Made by a program: the position numbers and the translations under genes
Shown here: one piece after another, positions 1 to 6,177 of the stretch
Layout: every line of letters begins with the position of its first letter
Position numbering within the stretch: the stretch's first letter is position 1
Source: Maricaulis sp.
GTDB lineage: Bacteria > Pseudomonadota > Alphaproteobacteria > Caulobacterales > Maricaulaceae
Length of the DNA stretch: 7,397 nucleotides
Direction: 5' to 3'
NCBI GenBank assembly: GCA_002694345.1
Contig: NZLV01000251.1
Span: forward strand, 1-7,397
The notes under the pieces: generated by a model
Databases searched by the model: none
What the model was told of the DNA's origin: nothing
What the model saw: the letters and a program-made list of their open reading frames with translations, nothing else

Positions 1-1085
1 CGGGCATGCGCCTCCAGCGCGGTCGCGGTATGCGGACAGGCGACATAGCCGGTGGCCTCGAATTCCTGTTTCATGCGCGCCCGGATCGCGTCGTCCTCAA
101 CCCGTTCCACAGCGTCCACGCGCGCATTGGCGAGACTGGCCAAACGCTCGAAATTGCTCGGCGCGCCGACATCCATGGCATTGGCAATCGTCGCAATGGA
201 CGGTCGGGCTTCATAGGATCCCGACGCATGCCAGTTCGCCAGCGTGGCATTGGCATTCGTCGCCAGCACGACCGGTCCGATCGGCAGGCCCAGCTCGCGG
301 GCTAGCAGCGCTGCCAGCGCATTGCCCAGATTTCCGGTCGGAATGACCAGGCCGGGCTTTTCTCCCGTTTCCGCAAAAACATCCAGCGCGGCCCGGGCCC
401 AGTAGACCATTTGCGGCAGGAGCCGGCCGATACTGATGGAATTGGCCGAGGTGAGGGCGTGTTCCTCACTCAGGGCCTTGTCGGCAAAAGCTGCTTTCAC
501 CAGAGCTTGGCAGGTGTCGAAATCGCCCTCCACCCGCAGCGCTTCCACGGGCGGCTCCCAGCAGCAAAGCTGGTGTTCCTGGAAGGCCGAGATGCGGCCC
601 TTGGGAAAGAGAATGACCGCGCGTGTGCCCGGCAGGCCTTCCGCGGCACAGCCCACAGCGCCGCCGGTATCGCCCGACGTTGCGACCAGCACCGTGATCG
701 GCGTGTCTGCGCCCTGGCCCAGGGCTGAAAAACAGCGAAACAGGAAGCGGGCGCCGAAATCCTTGAAGGCCCCGGTCGGGCCATGGAACAGCTCAAGCAC
801 TTGCCGTTTGTCATCGCCCGGATCGGGCTGCACCAGCGGGGCAGGAAAGTTGAAGGCATCACCGCAGATCGCCGGCGCCTGGCCTTCCAGCGGCGACCCT
901 GCAAAGAAAGGCGCCAGCATCACGCCGCCCAGCTCGGCCAGGCCGTGTGTCGCGGCCAGTGCGTCCAGTTCAAGTGCGGGCAGGGCTTCGGGCAGGTAGA
1001 GCCCGCCATCGGGAGCGGCTCCGGCCTTCAGCGCCAGGTCCGCACTCACCATGGGGGCCTGGCCCCGGGTGGATTGGTACAGCAT
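1..1085 (-). CDS. thrC: Threonine synthase, C-terminus cut off by the window edge
   Basis: This PLP enzyme converts O-phosphohomoserine to threonine and phosphate, the last step of threonine synthesis, in the cytosol. I translated 361 codons by hand from the ATG at 1085. The frame is open to the window edge, so roughly the last 65 residues are missing, judging by the 428-residue E. coli enzyme. The PLP-lysine motif is HGPTGAFKDFGARF (residues 101-114), with K108 the Schiff-base lysine, near K107 of E. coli. Other family landmarks are ATSGDTGGAV (135-144), the phosphate-binding-type PTGNLGN (249-255), LTSANSISIGRLLPQ (211-225) and SNAMDV-like ANAMDV (301-306). The start lies 2 bases after the thrB stop, with AGGTGG inside the end of thrB as a likely ribosome site. 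It is the third gene of the operon and should follow the leader attenuator. It is the proteobacterial ThrC class, with an N-terminal YQSTRG start. Identity is secure. Confidence 0.96.
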   Translation of the reverse strand, partial: MLYQSTRGQAPMVSADLALKAGAAPDGGLYLPEALPALELDALAATHGLAELGGVMLAPFFAGSPLEGQAPAICGDAFNFPAPLVQPDPGDDKRQVLELFHGPTGAFKDFGARFLFRCFSALGQGADTPITVLVATSGDTGGAVGCAAEGLPGTRAVILFPKGRISAFQEHQLCCWEPPVEALRVEGDFDTCQALVKAAFADKALSEEHALTSANSISIGRLLPQMVYWARAALDVFAETGEKPGLVIPTGNLGNALAALLARELGLPIGPVVLATNANATLANWHASGSYEARPSIATIANAMDVGAPSNFERLASLANARVDAVERVEDDAIRARMKQEFEATGYVACPHTATALEAHA

Positions 1086-1087
1086 GC

Positions 1088-2041
1088 TCAGACCACCTGC
1101 TCGAGCAATTCAAGGCGCAGGCCCGACGAATCCAGTGGCGCCGCATAGGATTTGGCAGGACAGTCGGCCGTTGCAAAGGCCGACGCCATGGCGGCTTCCA
1201 CCCGGTCGCGATCCTCCGTGCGGGCCCAGGCAAAGACCGAGGGGCCCGAGCCGGAGAAAGAACAACCCAGCGCGCCCGCTTCCAGAGCTGCCGCCTGCAC
1301 GTCTGCCAGTTCCGGCAGGAGCGGCAGACGCTGGGGCTCGATGAAAATGTCTTTCAGTCCACTCGCGACGAGGTCCAGATCATTGGTCACGCAGCCGGCC
1401 ACAAAGGCCGCCATATTGCGCGAATGCTCCAGAGCTGTGCCGCGCGCGACATCAGGGGCCAGCAGGTCGCGGGCCTTTTGCGTTTCCACTTTCCGCTCGG
1501 GATGGAAAAGGATGCAGGCCACCCCGGAGGGAAGGGGCAGCCTGCGAATGAGCGGAGGATCCAGTCGCGCCGCCAGGACAAGCCCGCCATGAAGGGCGGC
1601 CATGACATTGTCCCAGGGTGGCGGATCGGCCGAGACTTTCTCGCCTTCCATTGCCAGCGGCAGCAGGGCTTCCGGCGAGAAGGCCTCGGCCAGAATGGCA
1701 TTGGCTGCACCGGCAGCGGCCACGGCCGAGGCGGCGGACCCGCCCATGCCTGCGCTCAGCGGCACACCTTTGTGGATGTCCACGCGCAGACCGAAATCGG
1801 CATGGGCTGCGTCCAGAACGGCGGCCGCTGCGGCGAGGGCGCAATTGCGCGCCACCTCGGCTGGCAAACTGTCGACCAGCCCGCTCACCCGGCCCAGCCG
1901 GACGCCCGGCTCGGCTTCCACCTGCACACTGACCGTGTCGCGGGCGGCATCGAAGGCAAGGCCGAGCACGTCGAAACCGACGCCGACATTCCCGACACTG
2001 GCCGGTGCGCTGGCGCGCGCGGTGTTGAGCTTGGCTTTCAT
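1088..2041 (-). CDS. thrB: Homoserine kinase, GHMP family
   Basis: This protein of 317 residues phosphorylates homoserine with ATP to give O-phosphohomoserine, the substrate of the next gene in the operon. It has the three GHMP kinase motifs in order. Motif 1 is PASVGNVGVGFDVLG (residues 13-27). The ATP phosphate loop is VPLSAGMGGSAAS (93-105). The C-terminal motif 3 is GCSFSGSGPSVFA (259-271). Length is normal for the family (about 310). The phosphate loop has GMGGSAAS in place of the more common GLGSSAA, a conservative variant. The start ATG overlaps the thrA stop as ATGA, with AGG a few bases upstream, so translation is probably coupled to thrA. Many alphaproteobacteria instead use an unrelated homoserine kinase of the aminoglycoside-phosphotransferase fold, so a GHMP enzyme in a thrABC operon hints at a distinct lineage or at transfer. 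The context with thrA and thrC excludes other GHMP kinases. Confidence 0.96.
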   Translation of the reverse strand: MKAKLNTARASAPASVGNVGVGFDVLGLAFDAARDTVSVQVEAEPGVRLGRVSGLVDSLPAEVARNCALAAAAAVLDAAHADFGLRVDIHKGVPLSAGMGGSAASAVAAAGAANAILAEAFSPEALLPLAMEGEKVSADPPPWDNVMAALHGGLVLAARLDPPLIRRLPLPSGVACILFHPERKVETQKARDLLAPDVARGTALEHSRNMAAFVAGCVTNDLDLVASGLKDIFIEPQRLPLLPELADVQAAALEAGALGCSFSGSGPSVFAWARTEDRDRVEAAMASAFATADCPAKSYAAPLDSSGLRLELLEQVV

Positions 2042-3822
2042 GCGACCTGTCCCGACGACATTCGCGGAATACGGCTCAGCGGGTTTTCCTGCAAGGGGGA
2101 GGCAGACAGGTCACCGGACAGATAGGCGCGCTGGATCTCCATGATATCGGCGAACACTGCTTCCGCGGTCGGCCAGCGACCGGCACCCTTGCCCTGCACC
2201 GACACGGTGCGCTGGGGCATGCGGATCAGGAAGCCATTGCCCTCATTTACCAGGCCTGCGAAGGGGTGTTCCGGAGGCAGGGCCTCGATATCCACCCGCG
2301 CTTCGACACGGCCGTCTGGCGCGACTTCACAGCGGGCCACCTGTTTGAAAATGAGCCCTTGTTCCTGCACGGCCTTGATCCGCTGGGCGCTGAGATCATT
2401 CAGGCTCTCGCAGGGAATCTGGTCCGGGGCGAGGGTCACGCCAAAGGCGTGGCGGATAATGATGGACAGCTTGTCGGCCGCATCCAGACCGTCCAGATCG
2501 GTACTGGGGTCGGCTTCGGCAAAGCCCAGGCGCTGGGCCTCGGCCACCGCATCCGCCAGGCGCACCCCCTTCTGCATTTGGCCGAAGATGAAGTTGCAGG
2601 TCCCGTTCATCACGCCTTCCACCGACAGGATGGAGCCCTGTTGGTTCAGAAGGTCGATCAGTTCCAGCACCGGCACACCGCCGCCCACTGCGGCTGAATA
2701 TTTCAGCTCGCGGCCGTGCTGGCGCGCCAGATCGTGAAGCCGGTCCAGGTCGAGTGCGACGACAGCCTTGTTGGCGGAGACCAGGTGATGGCCTTCACGC
2801 AGTACGGTCTGGCTCAGGGAGCGGGCGATATCCGTACCGCCCATGGCTTCCACGACGATGTCGGGATTGTCCGCCAGGGCCTCGGCCGGGTCGTTGGTGA
2901 AGCGGAGCTCCGGTGCCTTGTCCGCGTGCTGGGCCGGGTCGCGGACCAGAACAGGGCCCAGCTCGAACCGGCCGGGATGGGCCAGAAGGTGCGAGCACAC
3001 GCCCGCGCCTACGGCGCCATGACCCAGGACCGCGACGCGCAGGCGTTTGGGCGTTTCCACCGGACCGGCCTGCTTCTGCACTGCCGCGATGCGCGTGGCG
3101 AACGGGCTGCCCAGGGCGGCGACTTCGATCACCACATTGTTCTGCTTGGCCCGGAAGATCGCCTTTTCCTGCACCAGGCCGCGGCTCACCTTGGCCGCTT
3201 CGTCATAGTCCAGCTGGTCCAGGCGGACAGCATCGGGGTTTTTGGCCGGGTCGTCTGTGTAGACGCCGTCGACATCCTTGATCAGGCGGACGCGGTCAGC
3301 GCCCAGCCAGTGCGAGAATTCGACCGCCGTCAGGTCTGTGCCGCCCCGGCCCAGGGTGACAGGCCCCTCAGCCCCCTCACCGAAGAAGCCCGGCGCCACG
3401 ATGACATCGGCGGTTTCGAAATAGGCCAAGACACGGTCGGCATCGAGACCGGTCAGATTGGCGTCCAGCGCTTCACCATCAGCACGAAGGTCCATTTCAT
3501 GCGGGTCCAGGACTGCAGACGGTACGCCCGAGCGCTGCAGCGCCAGACCCATCAGGGCTGCAGACTTGAGCTCGCCGCATCGGACAAGGCGGGCGAGCAG
3601 GGGATCGGAACAGCCTTCCCCGACATCGCCACCGACGGCGAACAGGGCATCGGTTTCACCCTCGAGCGCGGACACGACCGCCACGACTTTCTCGCCATTG
3701 CGGGTATGGCGGTAGATCTCATGAGCCGCACGGGCATAGTCGTCCGGCTTTTGCAGCACGGAGCTTCCGAATTTCAGCACACAAAGCTTGAGCGGTTTTC
3801 GGGCATCGAGGTCGAGGGGCAT
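2038..3822 (-). CDS. thrA: Compact bifunctional aspartokinase/homoserine dehydrogenase without ACT domains
   Basis: This 594-residue fusion catalyses two steps of the aspartate pathway: ATP-dependent phosphorylation of aspartate, and NAD(P)H reduction of aspartate semialdehyde to homoserine. The aspartokinase part (about 11-248) shows KFGSS (17-21), SALEGETDAL (51-60), CGELKSA (82-88), LGRGGTDLTA (157-166) and IKDVDGVYTDDPA (181-193). The dehydrogenase part (about 260-594) shows the nucleotide loop GHGAVGAGV (267-275), VSANKAVVA (348-356), NGTCNFIFG (406-414) and GFAEADPSTDLDG (433-445) running into LDAADKL (446-452). K451 and D442/D447 match the catalytic Lys and Asp residues of homoserine dehydrogenases. 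E. coli ThrA has about 820 residues. The missing length matches the two ACT domains that normally lie between the halves, and here only a linker (about 249-260) separates them. There is no C-terminal ACT domain either. AAGGA lies 8 bases before the ATG. It is the first structural gene after the attenuator. Its stop overlaps the thrB start by 4 bases. Confidence 0.95.
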   Translation of the reverse strand: MPLDLDARKPLKLCVLKFGSSVLQKPDDYARAAHEIYRHTRNGEKVVAVVSALEGETDALFAVGGDVGEGCSDPLLARLVRCGELKSAALMGLALQRSGVPSAVLDPHEMDLRADGEALDANLTGLDADRVLAYFETADVIVAPGFFGEGAEGPVTLGRGGTDLTAVEFSHWLGADRVRLIKDVDGVYTDDPAKNPDAVRLDQLDYDEAAKVSRGLVQEKAIFRAKQNNVVIEVAALGSPFATRIAAVQKQAGPVETPKRLRVAVLGHGAVGAGVCSHLLAHPGRFELGPVLVRDPAQHADKAPELRFTNDPAEALADNPDIVVEAMGGTDIARSLSQTVLREGHHLVSANKAVVALDLDRLHDLARQHGRELKYSAAVGGGVPVLELIDLLNQQGSILSVEGVMNGTCNFIFGQMQKGVRLADAVAEAQRLGFAEADPSTDLDGLDAADKLSIIIRHAFGVTLAPDQIPCESLNDLSAQRIKAVQEQGLIFKQVARCEVAPDGRVEARVDIEALPPEHPFAGLVNEGNGFLIRMPQRTVSVQGKGAGRWPTAEAVFADIMEIQRAYLSGDLSASPLQENPLSRIPRMSSGQVA

Positions 3823-3881
3823 GATCTGGGTCCTTGGGTCTGGGTCTGTCTGGTGATGGTGAAGTCTGAATTTCGGGCATG

Positions 3882-3915
3882 AAAAAACCCGCTTCCCGGG
3901 GCCGGGGAGCGGGTT
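3882..3915 (-). terminator. Intrinsic terminator of the thr leader (attenuator hairpin, 3:4)
   Basis: Read on the minus strand, the arm AACCCGCTCCCCGG (3902-3915) pairs with CCGGGAAGCGGGTT (3886-3899). There is one C-A mismatch (3907 against 3894), and the innermost pairs open to form the loop. A run of six U (3882-3887) follows at once. This is a textbook Rho-independent terminator, but it lies between a tiny leader gene and thrA instead of at the end of a gene. That position, 60 bases before the thrA start, points to an attenuator: read-through is needed for the operon to be expressed. Stability was not calculated. Confidence 0.92.
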
Positions 3916-3977
3916 CGGTGTGTTGCAGTTCTTGTTAAACCGCTAGCGCACGCCGGCCGCCCCCCGTGTCCAGGAGG
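3903..3977 (-). promoter_or_regulatory. Threonine attenuator: alternative antiterminator and 1:2 pairings
   Basis: The leader RNA segment CGGGGGGCGG (3957-3966) can pair over 10 bases, with a single G-U, with CCGCUCCCCG (3903-3912). The latter is the 5' arm of the terminator, so the two structures exclude each other. The first segment lies just after the threonine codons of the leader peptide. In a second alternative, CCUCC (3973-3977) pairs with GGGGG (3961-3965) across the 7-base loop UGGACAC, which would sequester the antiterminator segment. The leader stop codon (3943-3945) is close enough that a terminating ribosome should cover 3957-3966 and favour termination. A ribosome stalled at the threonine codons at about 3982-3999 would leave the segment free for antitermination. 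The pairings are seen in the sequence. The regulatory reading follows known amino-acid attenuators. Confidence 0.82.
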
Positions 3978-4107
3978 TGGTGGTAATCATGGTGATGGTA
4001 CCGAGGCCGCCGTCGATCGCGCAGCCGAGACCGGACAGACCGGTGACGGTCTGGGTCGAGAGGCTGTCGATGATCATCAACGGGCGTTGCATGTCGGTCG
4101 TTTCCAT
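3943..4107 (-). CDS. thrL: thr operon leader peptide (threonine-rich)
   Basis: This is a short reading frame of 54 codons plus a TAG stop, lying directly upstream of the terminator and thrA. The peptide contains 11 threonines. Six of them fall in residues 37-47 (TITMITTTSWT), with codons ACC ATC ACC ATG ATT ACC ACC ACC TCC TGG ACA. The E. coli ThrL peptide has a similar Thr/Ile run, which senses charged tRNA-Thr and tRNA-Ile. The first ATG (4107) has no clear ribosome site. The ATG at 4092 (peptide MQRPLMIIDSL..., 49 residues) has GGAA about 9 bases upstream and may be the true start. Both starts keep the control codons in frame. The peptide probably has no function of its own: its translation sets which hairpin forms. 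It is encoded far from any long frame, and the antisense and out-of-phase frames across it look non-coding. Confidence 0.85.
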   Translation of the reverse strand: METTDMQRPLMIIDSLSTQTVTGLSGLGCAIDGGLGTITMITTTSWTRGAAGVR

Positions 4108-4147
4108 GACGCGGCGGTGTGCTGCGTTTGCGAATTCGTGCCAAGAA

Positions 4148-4172
4148 AGGCGTATTTGATGGGCTGGGTCAA
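4148..4172 (-). promoter_or_regulatory. Possible thr operon promoter (weak)
   Basis: The stretch of about 160 bases between the pckA terminator and the leader gene is AT-richer than its surroundings and must hold the thr promoter. The best -35-like hexamer on the minus strand is TTGACC (4167-4172). It is followed by CATCAAATACG, the only AT-rich sequence at a plausible -10 distance, but that does not match TATAAT well and the spacing is short. A second hexamer, TTGTCA, lies about 14 bases further upstream. No operator dyad was recognised. The assignment is a guess about position. That a promoter lies between 4108 and 4270 is more certain. Confidence 0.3.
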
Positions 4173-4270
4173 ACAGTTTTTTTGTGACAACCCGGTTTCA
4201 GCTGTCATTCGTGCAATATTTTCTCTCAACATATCCCTAACGCGAAAATCATTCGCGCCGGAGAGCGGGC

Positions 4271-4301
4271 AAGAAAAAGCCCCGGCCGCTGGGGCCGGGG
4301 C
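4271..4301 (-). terminator. Intrinsic terminator of pckA
   Basis: On the minus strand a perfect 9-base-pair stem, GCCCCGGCC with GGCCGGGGC, encloses the 5-base loop CCAGC and is followed by TTTTTCTT. It starts 26 bases after the pckA stop codon and should separate pckA transcripts from the thr operon, which is read in the same direction. The other strand has no U tract after the stem, so it acts in one direction only. Confidence 0.92.
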
Positions 4302-4327
4302 GTTCTCTGTCGCGCTCTGTGGAAACG

Positions 4328-5953
4328 CTATTCTGCAGCTGTTTCCAGCGTCTTGGCGCGCTCGCGCAGTTTCGGTGCCGCCGCCCGGACATAGGGCGCA
4401 ACATGCGACTCGAAGGTCTTGAAGTTTTCCAGGAACATCGAGACCAGTTTCGCCGCCTGGGCGTCATAGGCCGCACCGTCCGCCCAGGTCGAGCGCGGGT
4501 CGAGGATGCTGTCATCCACGCCGGGCACCGAAATCGGCACCATGAAGCCGAAATTCGGATCCTCACGGAAGGCTGCCGAATTGAGAGAGCCGTCCAGGGC
4601 CGCATTCAGCAGGCCGCGCGTGGCCTTGATCGGCATGCGCTGGCCCGTGCCATAGGCACCGCCGGTCCAGCCGGTATTCACCAGCCAGCAATCGACATCA
4701 TGCTCCGCGATCAACTCGCGCAGCAGGGCACCGTACTCGGCAGGGTGACGCGGCATGAAGGGCGCCCCGAAACAGGCCGAGAAGGTGGCCGACGGCTCGG
4801 TCACGCCTTTTTCCGTACCGGCTACCTTGGCGGTATAGCCGGACAGGAAGTGGTACATGGCCTGGGCCGGAGTCAGCTTGGCGATCGGCGGCATGATCCC
4901 GAAAGCGTCACAGGTCAGCATGACCAGGTTTTTCGGCTGTCCGCAGCGACCGGTTTCCGAAGCGTTCGGAATCGCGCTCATCGGATAGGCGCCGCGGCTG
5001 TTCTCCGCCAGAGAGGCATCGTCCAGATCCAGCTGGCGCGTTTCCTCGTCCATGACGACGTTTTCCAGCACCGTGCCCCACATCTTCGTGGTGGCGTAGA
5101 TTTCCGGCTCGGCTTCGGCCGACAGGCGGATCATCTTGGCGTAGCAACCGCCCTCGAAATTGAAGAGACCGTTTTCCGACCAGCCATGCTCGTCATCGCC
5201 CACCAGGGTGCGCGAGGCATCGGCCGACAGGGTCGTTTTGCCGGTCCCCGACAGGCCGAAGAAAATGGCCGCATCGTCCTGGCTGCCCACATTCACCGAG
5301 CAGTGCATCGGCATGATCTTCTTCTTGGGCAGGAGATAGTTGAGGATGGTGAAGACCGACTTCTTGGTCTCGCCGGCATAGGAGGTGCCACCGATCAGCA
5401 CCATGCGGCGATTGAAGTCGACCGCGATCACGGTTTCCGAGCGACAGCCATGGCGGGCCGGATCGGCCTTGAAGCTGGGCAGGTTGATGATCGTGAACTC
5501 GGCGTCGAAGCCGGCGTATTCGTCAGCAGTCGGAATGCGAAGAAGGTGACGGATGAACAGCGAGTGCCAGGCCAGTTCATTGACCACGCGCACCGGCAGG
5601 CGATGGTCGAGATCCGCGCCGCCGAACAATTGCTGCACGAAGACTTCCTTGCCCGACATGTGACTCTGGAAATCCTGCCACAGGGCTTCGAAATTTTCCG
5701 GCGTGATGGAGGCGTTCGTGTCCCACCAGACCTGGTCTTCGGTCTCCGCATCGCGGACCGTGAACTTGTCCTTGGCCGAGCGGCCGGTGTGGGCACCGGT
5801 CTTCACGACCAGCGGGCCGCCTTCGGCGACCTCGGCTTCGCCGCGGCGAACGGCTTCCTCGTACAGCCGGGCTTCATTCCAGTTCAGATTGACCTGACCA
5901 GCCTTGATGCCGAGGTCTTCCAGTCCGCCGTCGCGAACCTGTGTATTGGACAT
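4328..5953 (-). CDS. pckA: Phosphoenolpyruvate carboxykinase (ATP)
   Basis: This 541-residue cytosolic enzyme converts oxaloacetate and ATP to phosphoenolpyruvate, CO2 and ADP, the entry step of gluconeogenesis from C4 acids. The ATP phosphate loop is GLSGTGKTTLSAD (233-245), followed by GDDEHGW (252-258), the acidic metal-binding motif. HTGRSAKDKF (55-64) carries the oxaloacetate-binding arginine. GGTSYAGETKKS (188-199) and MPMHCSVNVGSQDD (214-227) supply the lysine and histidine that bind the catalytic divalent metal. SRGAYP (319-324) holds a conserved arginine. Length is normal for the ATP-type family (about 535-540), which differs from the GTP-type. The frame stays open to 6151, but the ATG at 5953 has GGGGGA about 7 bases upstream, and the following MSNTQVRDGGLEDLGI is a typical N-terminus. 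It sits alone, between its own terminator and a divergent gene. Control is probably by carbon source, but no operator was recognised. Confidence 0.97.
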   Translation of the reverse strand: MSNTQVRDGGLEDLGIKAGQVNLNWNEARLYEEAVRRGEAEVAEGGPLVVKTGAHTGRSAKDKFTVRDAETEDQVWWDTNASITPENFEALWQDFQSHMSGKEVFVQQLFGGADLDHRLPVRVVNELAWHSLFIRHLLRIPTADEYAGFDAEFTIINLPSFKADPARHGCRSETVIAVDFNRRMVLIGGTSYAGETKKSVFTILNYLLPKKKIMPMHCSVNVGSQDDAAIFFGLSGTGKTTLSADASRTLVGDDEHGWSENGLFNFEGGCYAKMIRLSAEAEPEIYATTKMWGTVLENVVMDEETRQLDLDDASLAENSRGAYPMSAIPNASETGRCGQPKNLVMLTCDAFGIMPPIAKLTPAQAMYHFLSGYTAKVAGTEKGVTEPSATFSACFGAPFMPRHPAEYGALLRELIAEHDVDCWLVNTGWTGGAYGTGQRMPIKATRGLLNAALDGSLNSAAFREDPNFGFMVPISVPGVDDSILDPRSTWADGAAYDAQAAKLVSMFLENFKTFESHVAPYVRAAAPKLRERAKTLETAAE

Positions 5954-6177
5954 GATGTCATCCCCCAGTGAATCCGGATCGTCGGGCGAGCCGGATGGGT
6001 CACTTTCCGAAAGGCGGACGGTTTGCCGAGCACCCGTCTCGCGCGTTATCCCCGGTCTCCAGCAATAAGCTTGCCAGTTAAACCGAATGCTTTTGTATGA
6101 TCGCGGTAGCAGATCGCCGGGGGGTGGAAAAGCCCTTACGGCACGCGGCAAAACGAAAGATTAGTCGAGGGAAGTCT
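5954..6177. other. Divergent intergenic region between pckA and the DUF2891 gene
   Basis: This 224-base stretch must carry the promoters of both genes. Near pckA it holds ATCCGG (5972-5977) and its inverted copy CCGGAT (5991-5996), 13 bases apart. A short dyad, CTTTC-C-GAAAG, lies at 6003-6013. Either could be an operator, but both are short enough to arise by chance. No small gene with a ribosome site was seen. The upstream extensions of the two flanking reading frames cross this region but lack coding features. Confidence 0.5.
6071..6101 (+). promoter_or_regulatory. Possible promoter of the DUF2891 gene
   Basis: TTGCCA (6071-6076) and TATGAT (6096-6101) resemble sigma-70 -35 and -10 boxes, each with one or two mismatches. 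The spacing is 19 bases, longer than the usual 17, so promoter strength would be modest. The block is AT-rich against a GC-rich background. It would give a 5' untranslated region of roughly 70 bases before the ATG at 6178. Confidence 0.4.

Noticed and set aside
947..2125. Long plus-strand frames opposite thrB and thrA (947-2125 and 2716-3882)
   Set aside because: Both are antisense shadows of well-motifed genes, with low-complexity Arg/Gly/His-rich translations.
3832..3855. Repeated GGGTCT units between the attenuator and thrA
   Set aside because: They are short, imperfect repeats without pairing potential or a known role, so probably chance.
3935..4144. A 69-codon minus-strand frame rich in Arg and His across the thr leader
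   Set aside because: It is out of phase with the leader peptide. Its Arg/His-rich composition comes from reading the Thr codon run (ACC/ATC) in the wrong frame, and it has no convincing ribosome site.
4319..5971. A 550-codon plus-strand frame opposite pckA
   Set aside because: It is a long antisense shadow caused by the GC-rich codon use of pckA. Its translation is rich in Arg, His and Gly with no family motif, while the minus-strand frame has every PEP carboxykinase motif.
5972..5996. Inverted repeat ATCCGG/CCGGAT upstream of pckA as a regulator site
   Set aside because: Six-base arms in GC-rich DNA arise often by chance and match no operator I recognise. It is noted in the intergenic entry only.
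5954..6151. N-terminal extension of pckA up to 6151
   Set aside because: The extension (PRAVRAFPPPGDLLPRSYKS and onward) does not look like the family, and the ATG at 5953 has a good ribosome site and a normal family N-terminus.
6097..6177. Earlier ATG start for the DUF2891 gene at 6097
   Set aside because: It would put 27 basic residues before an evident signal peptide. The candidate -10 box (6096-6101) overlaps this ATG, and the ribosome site fits 6178.
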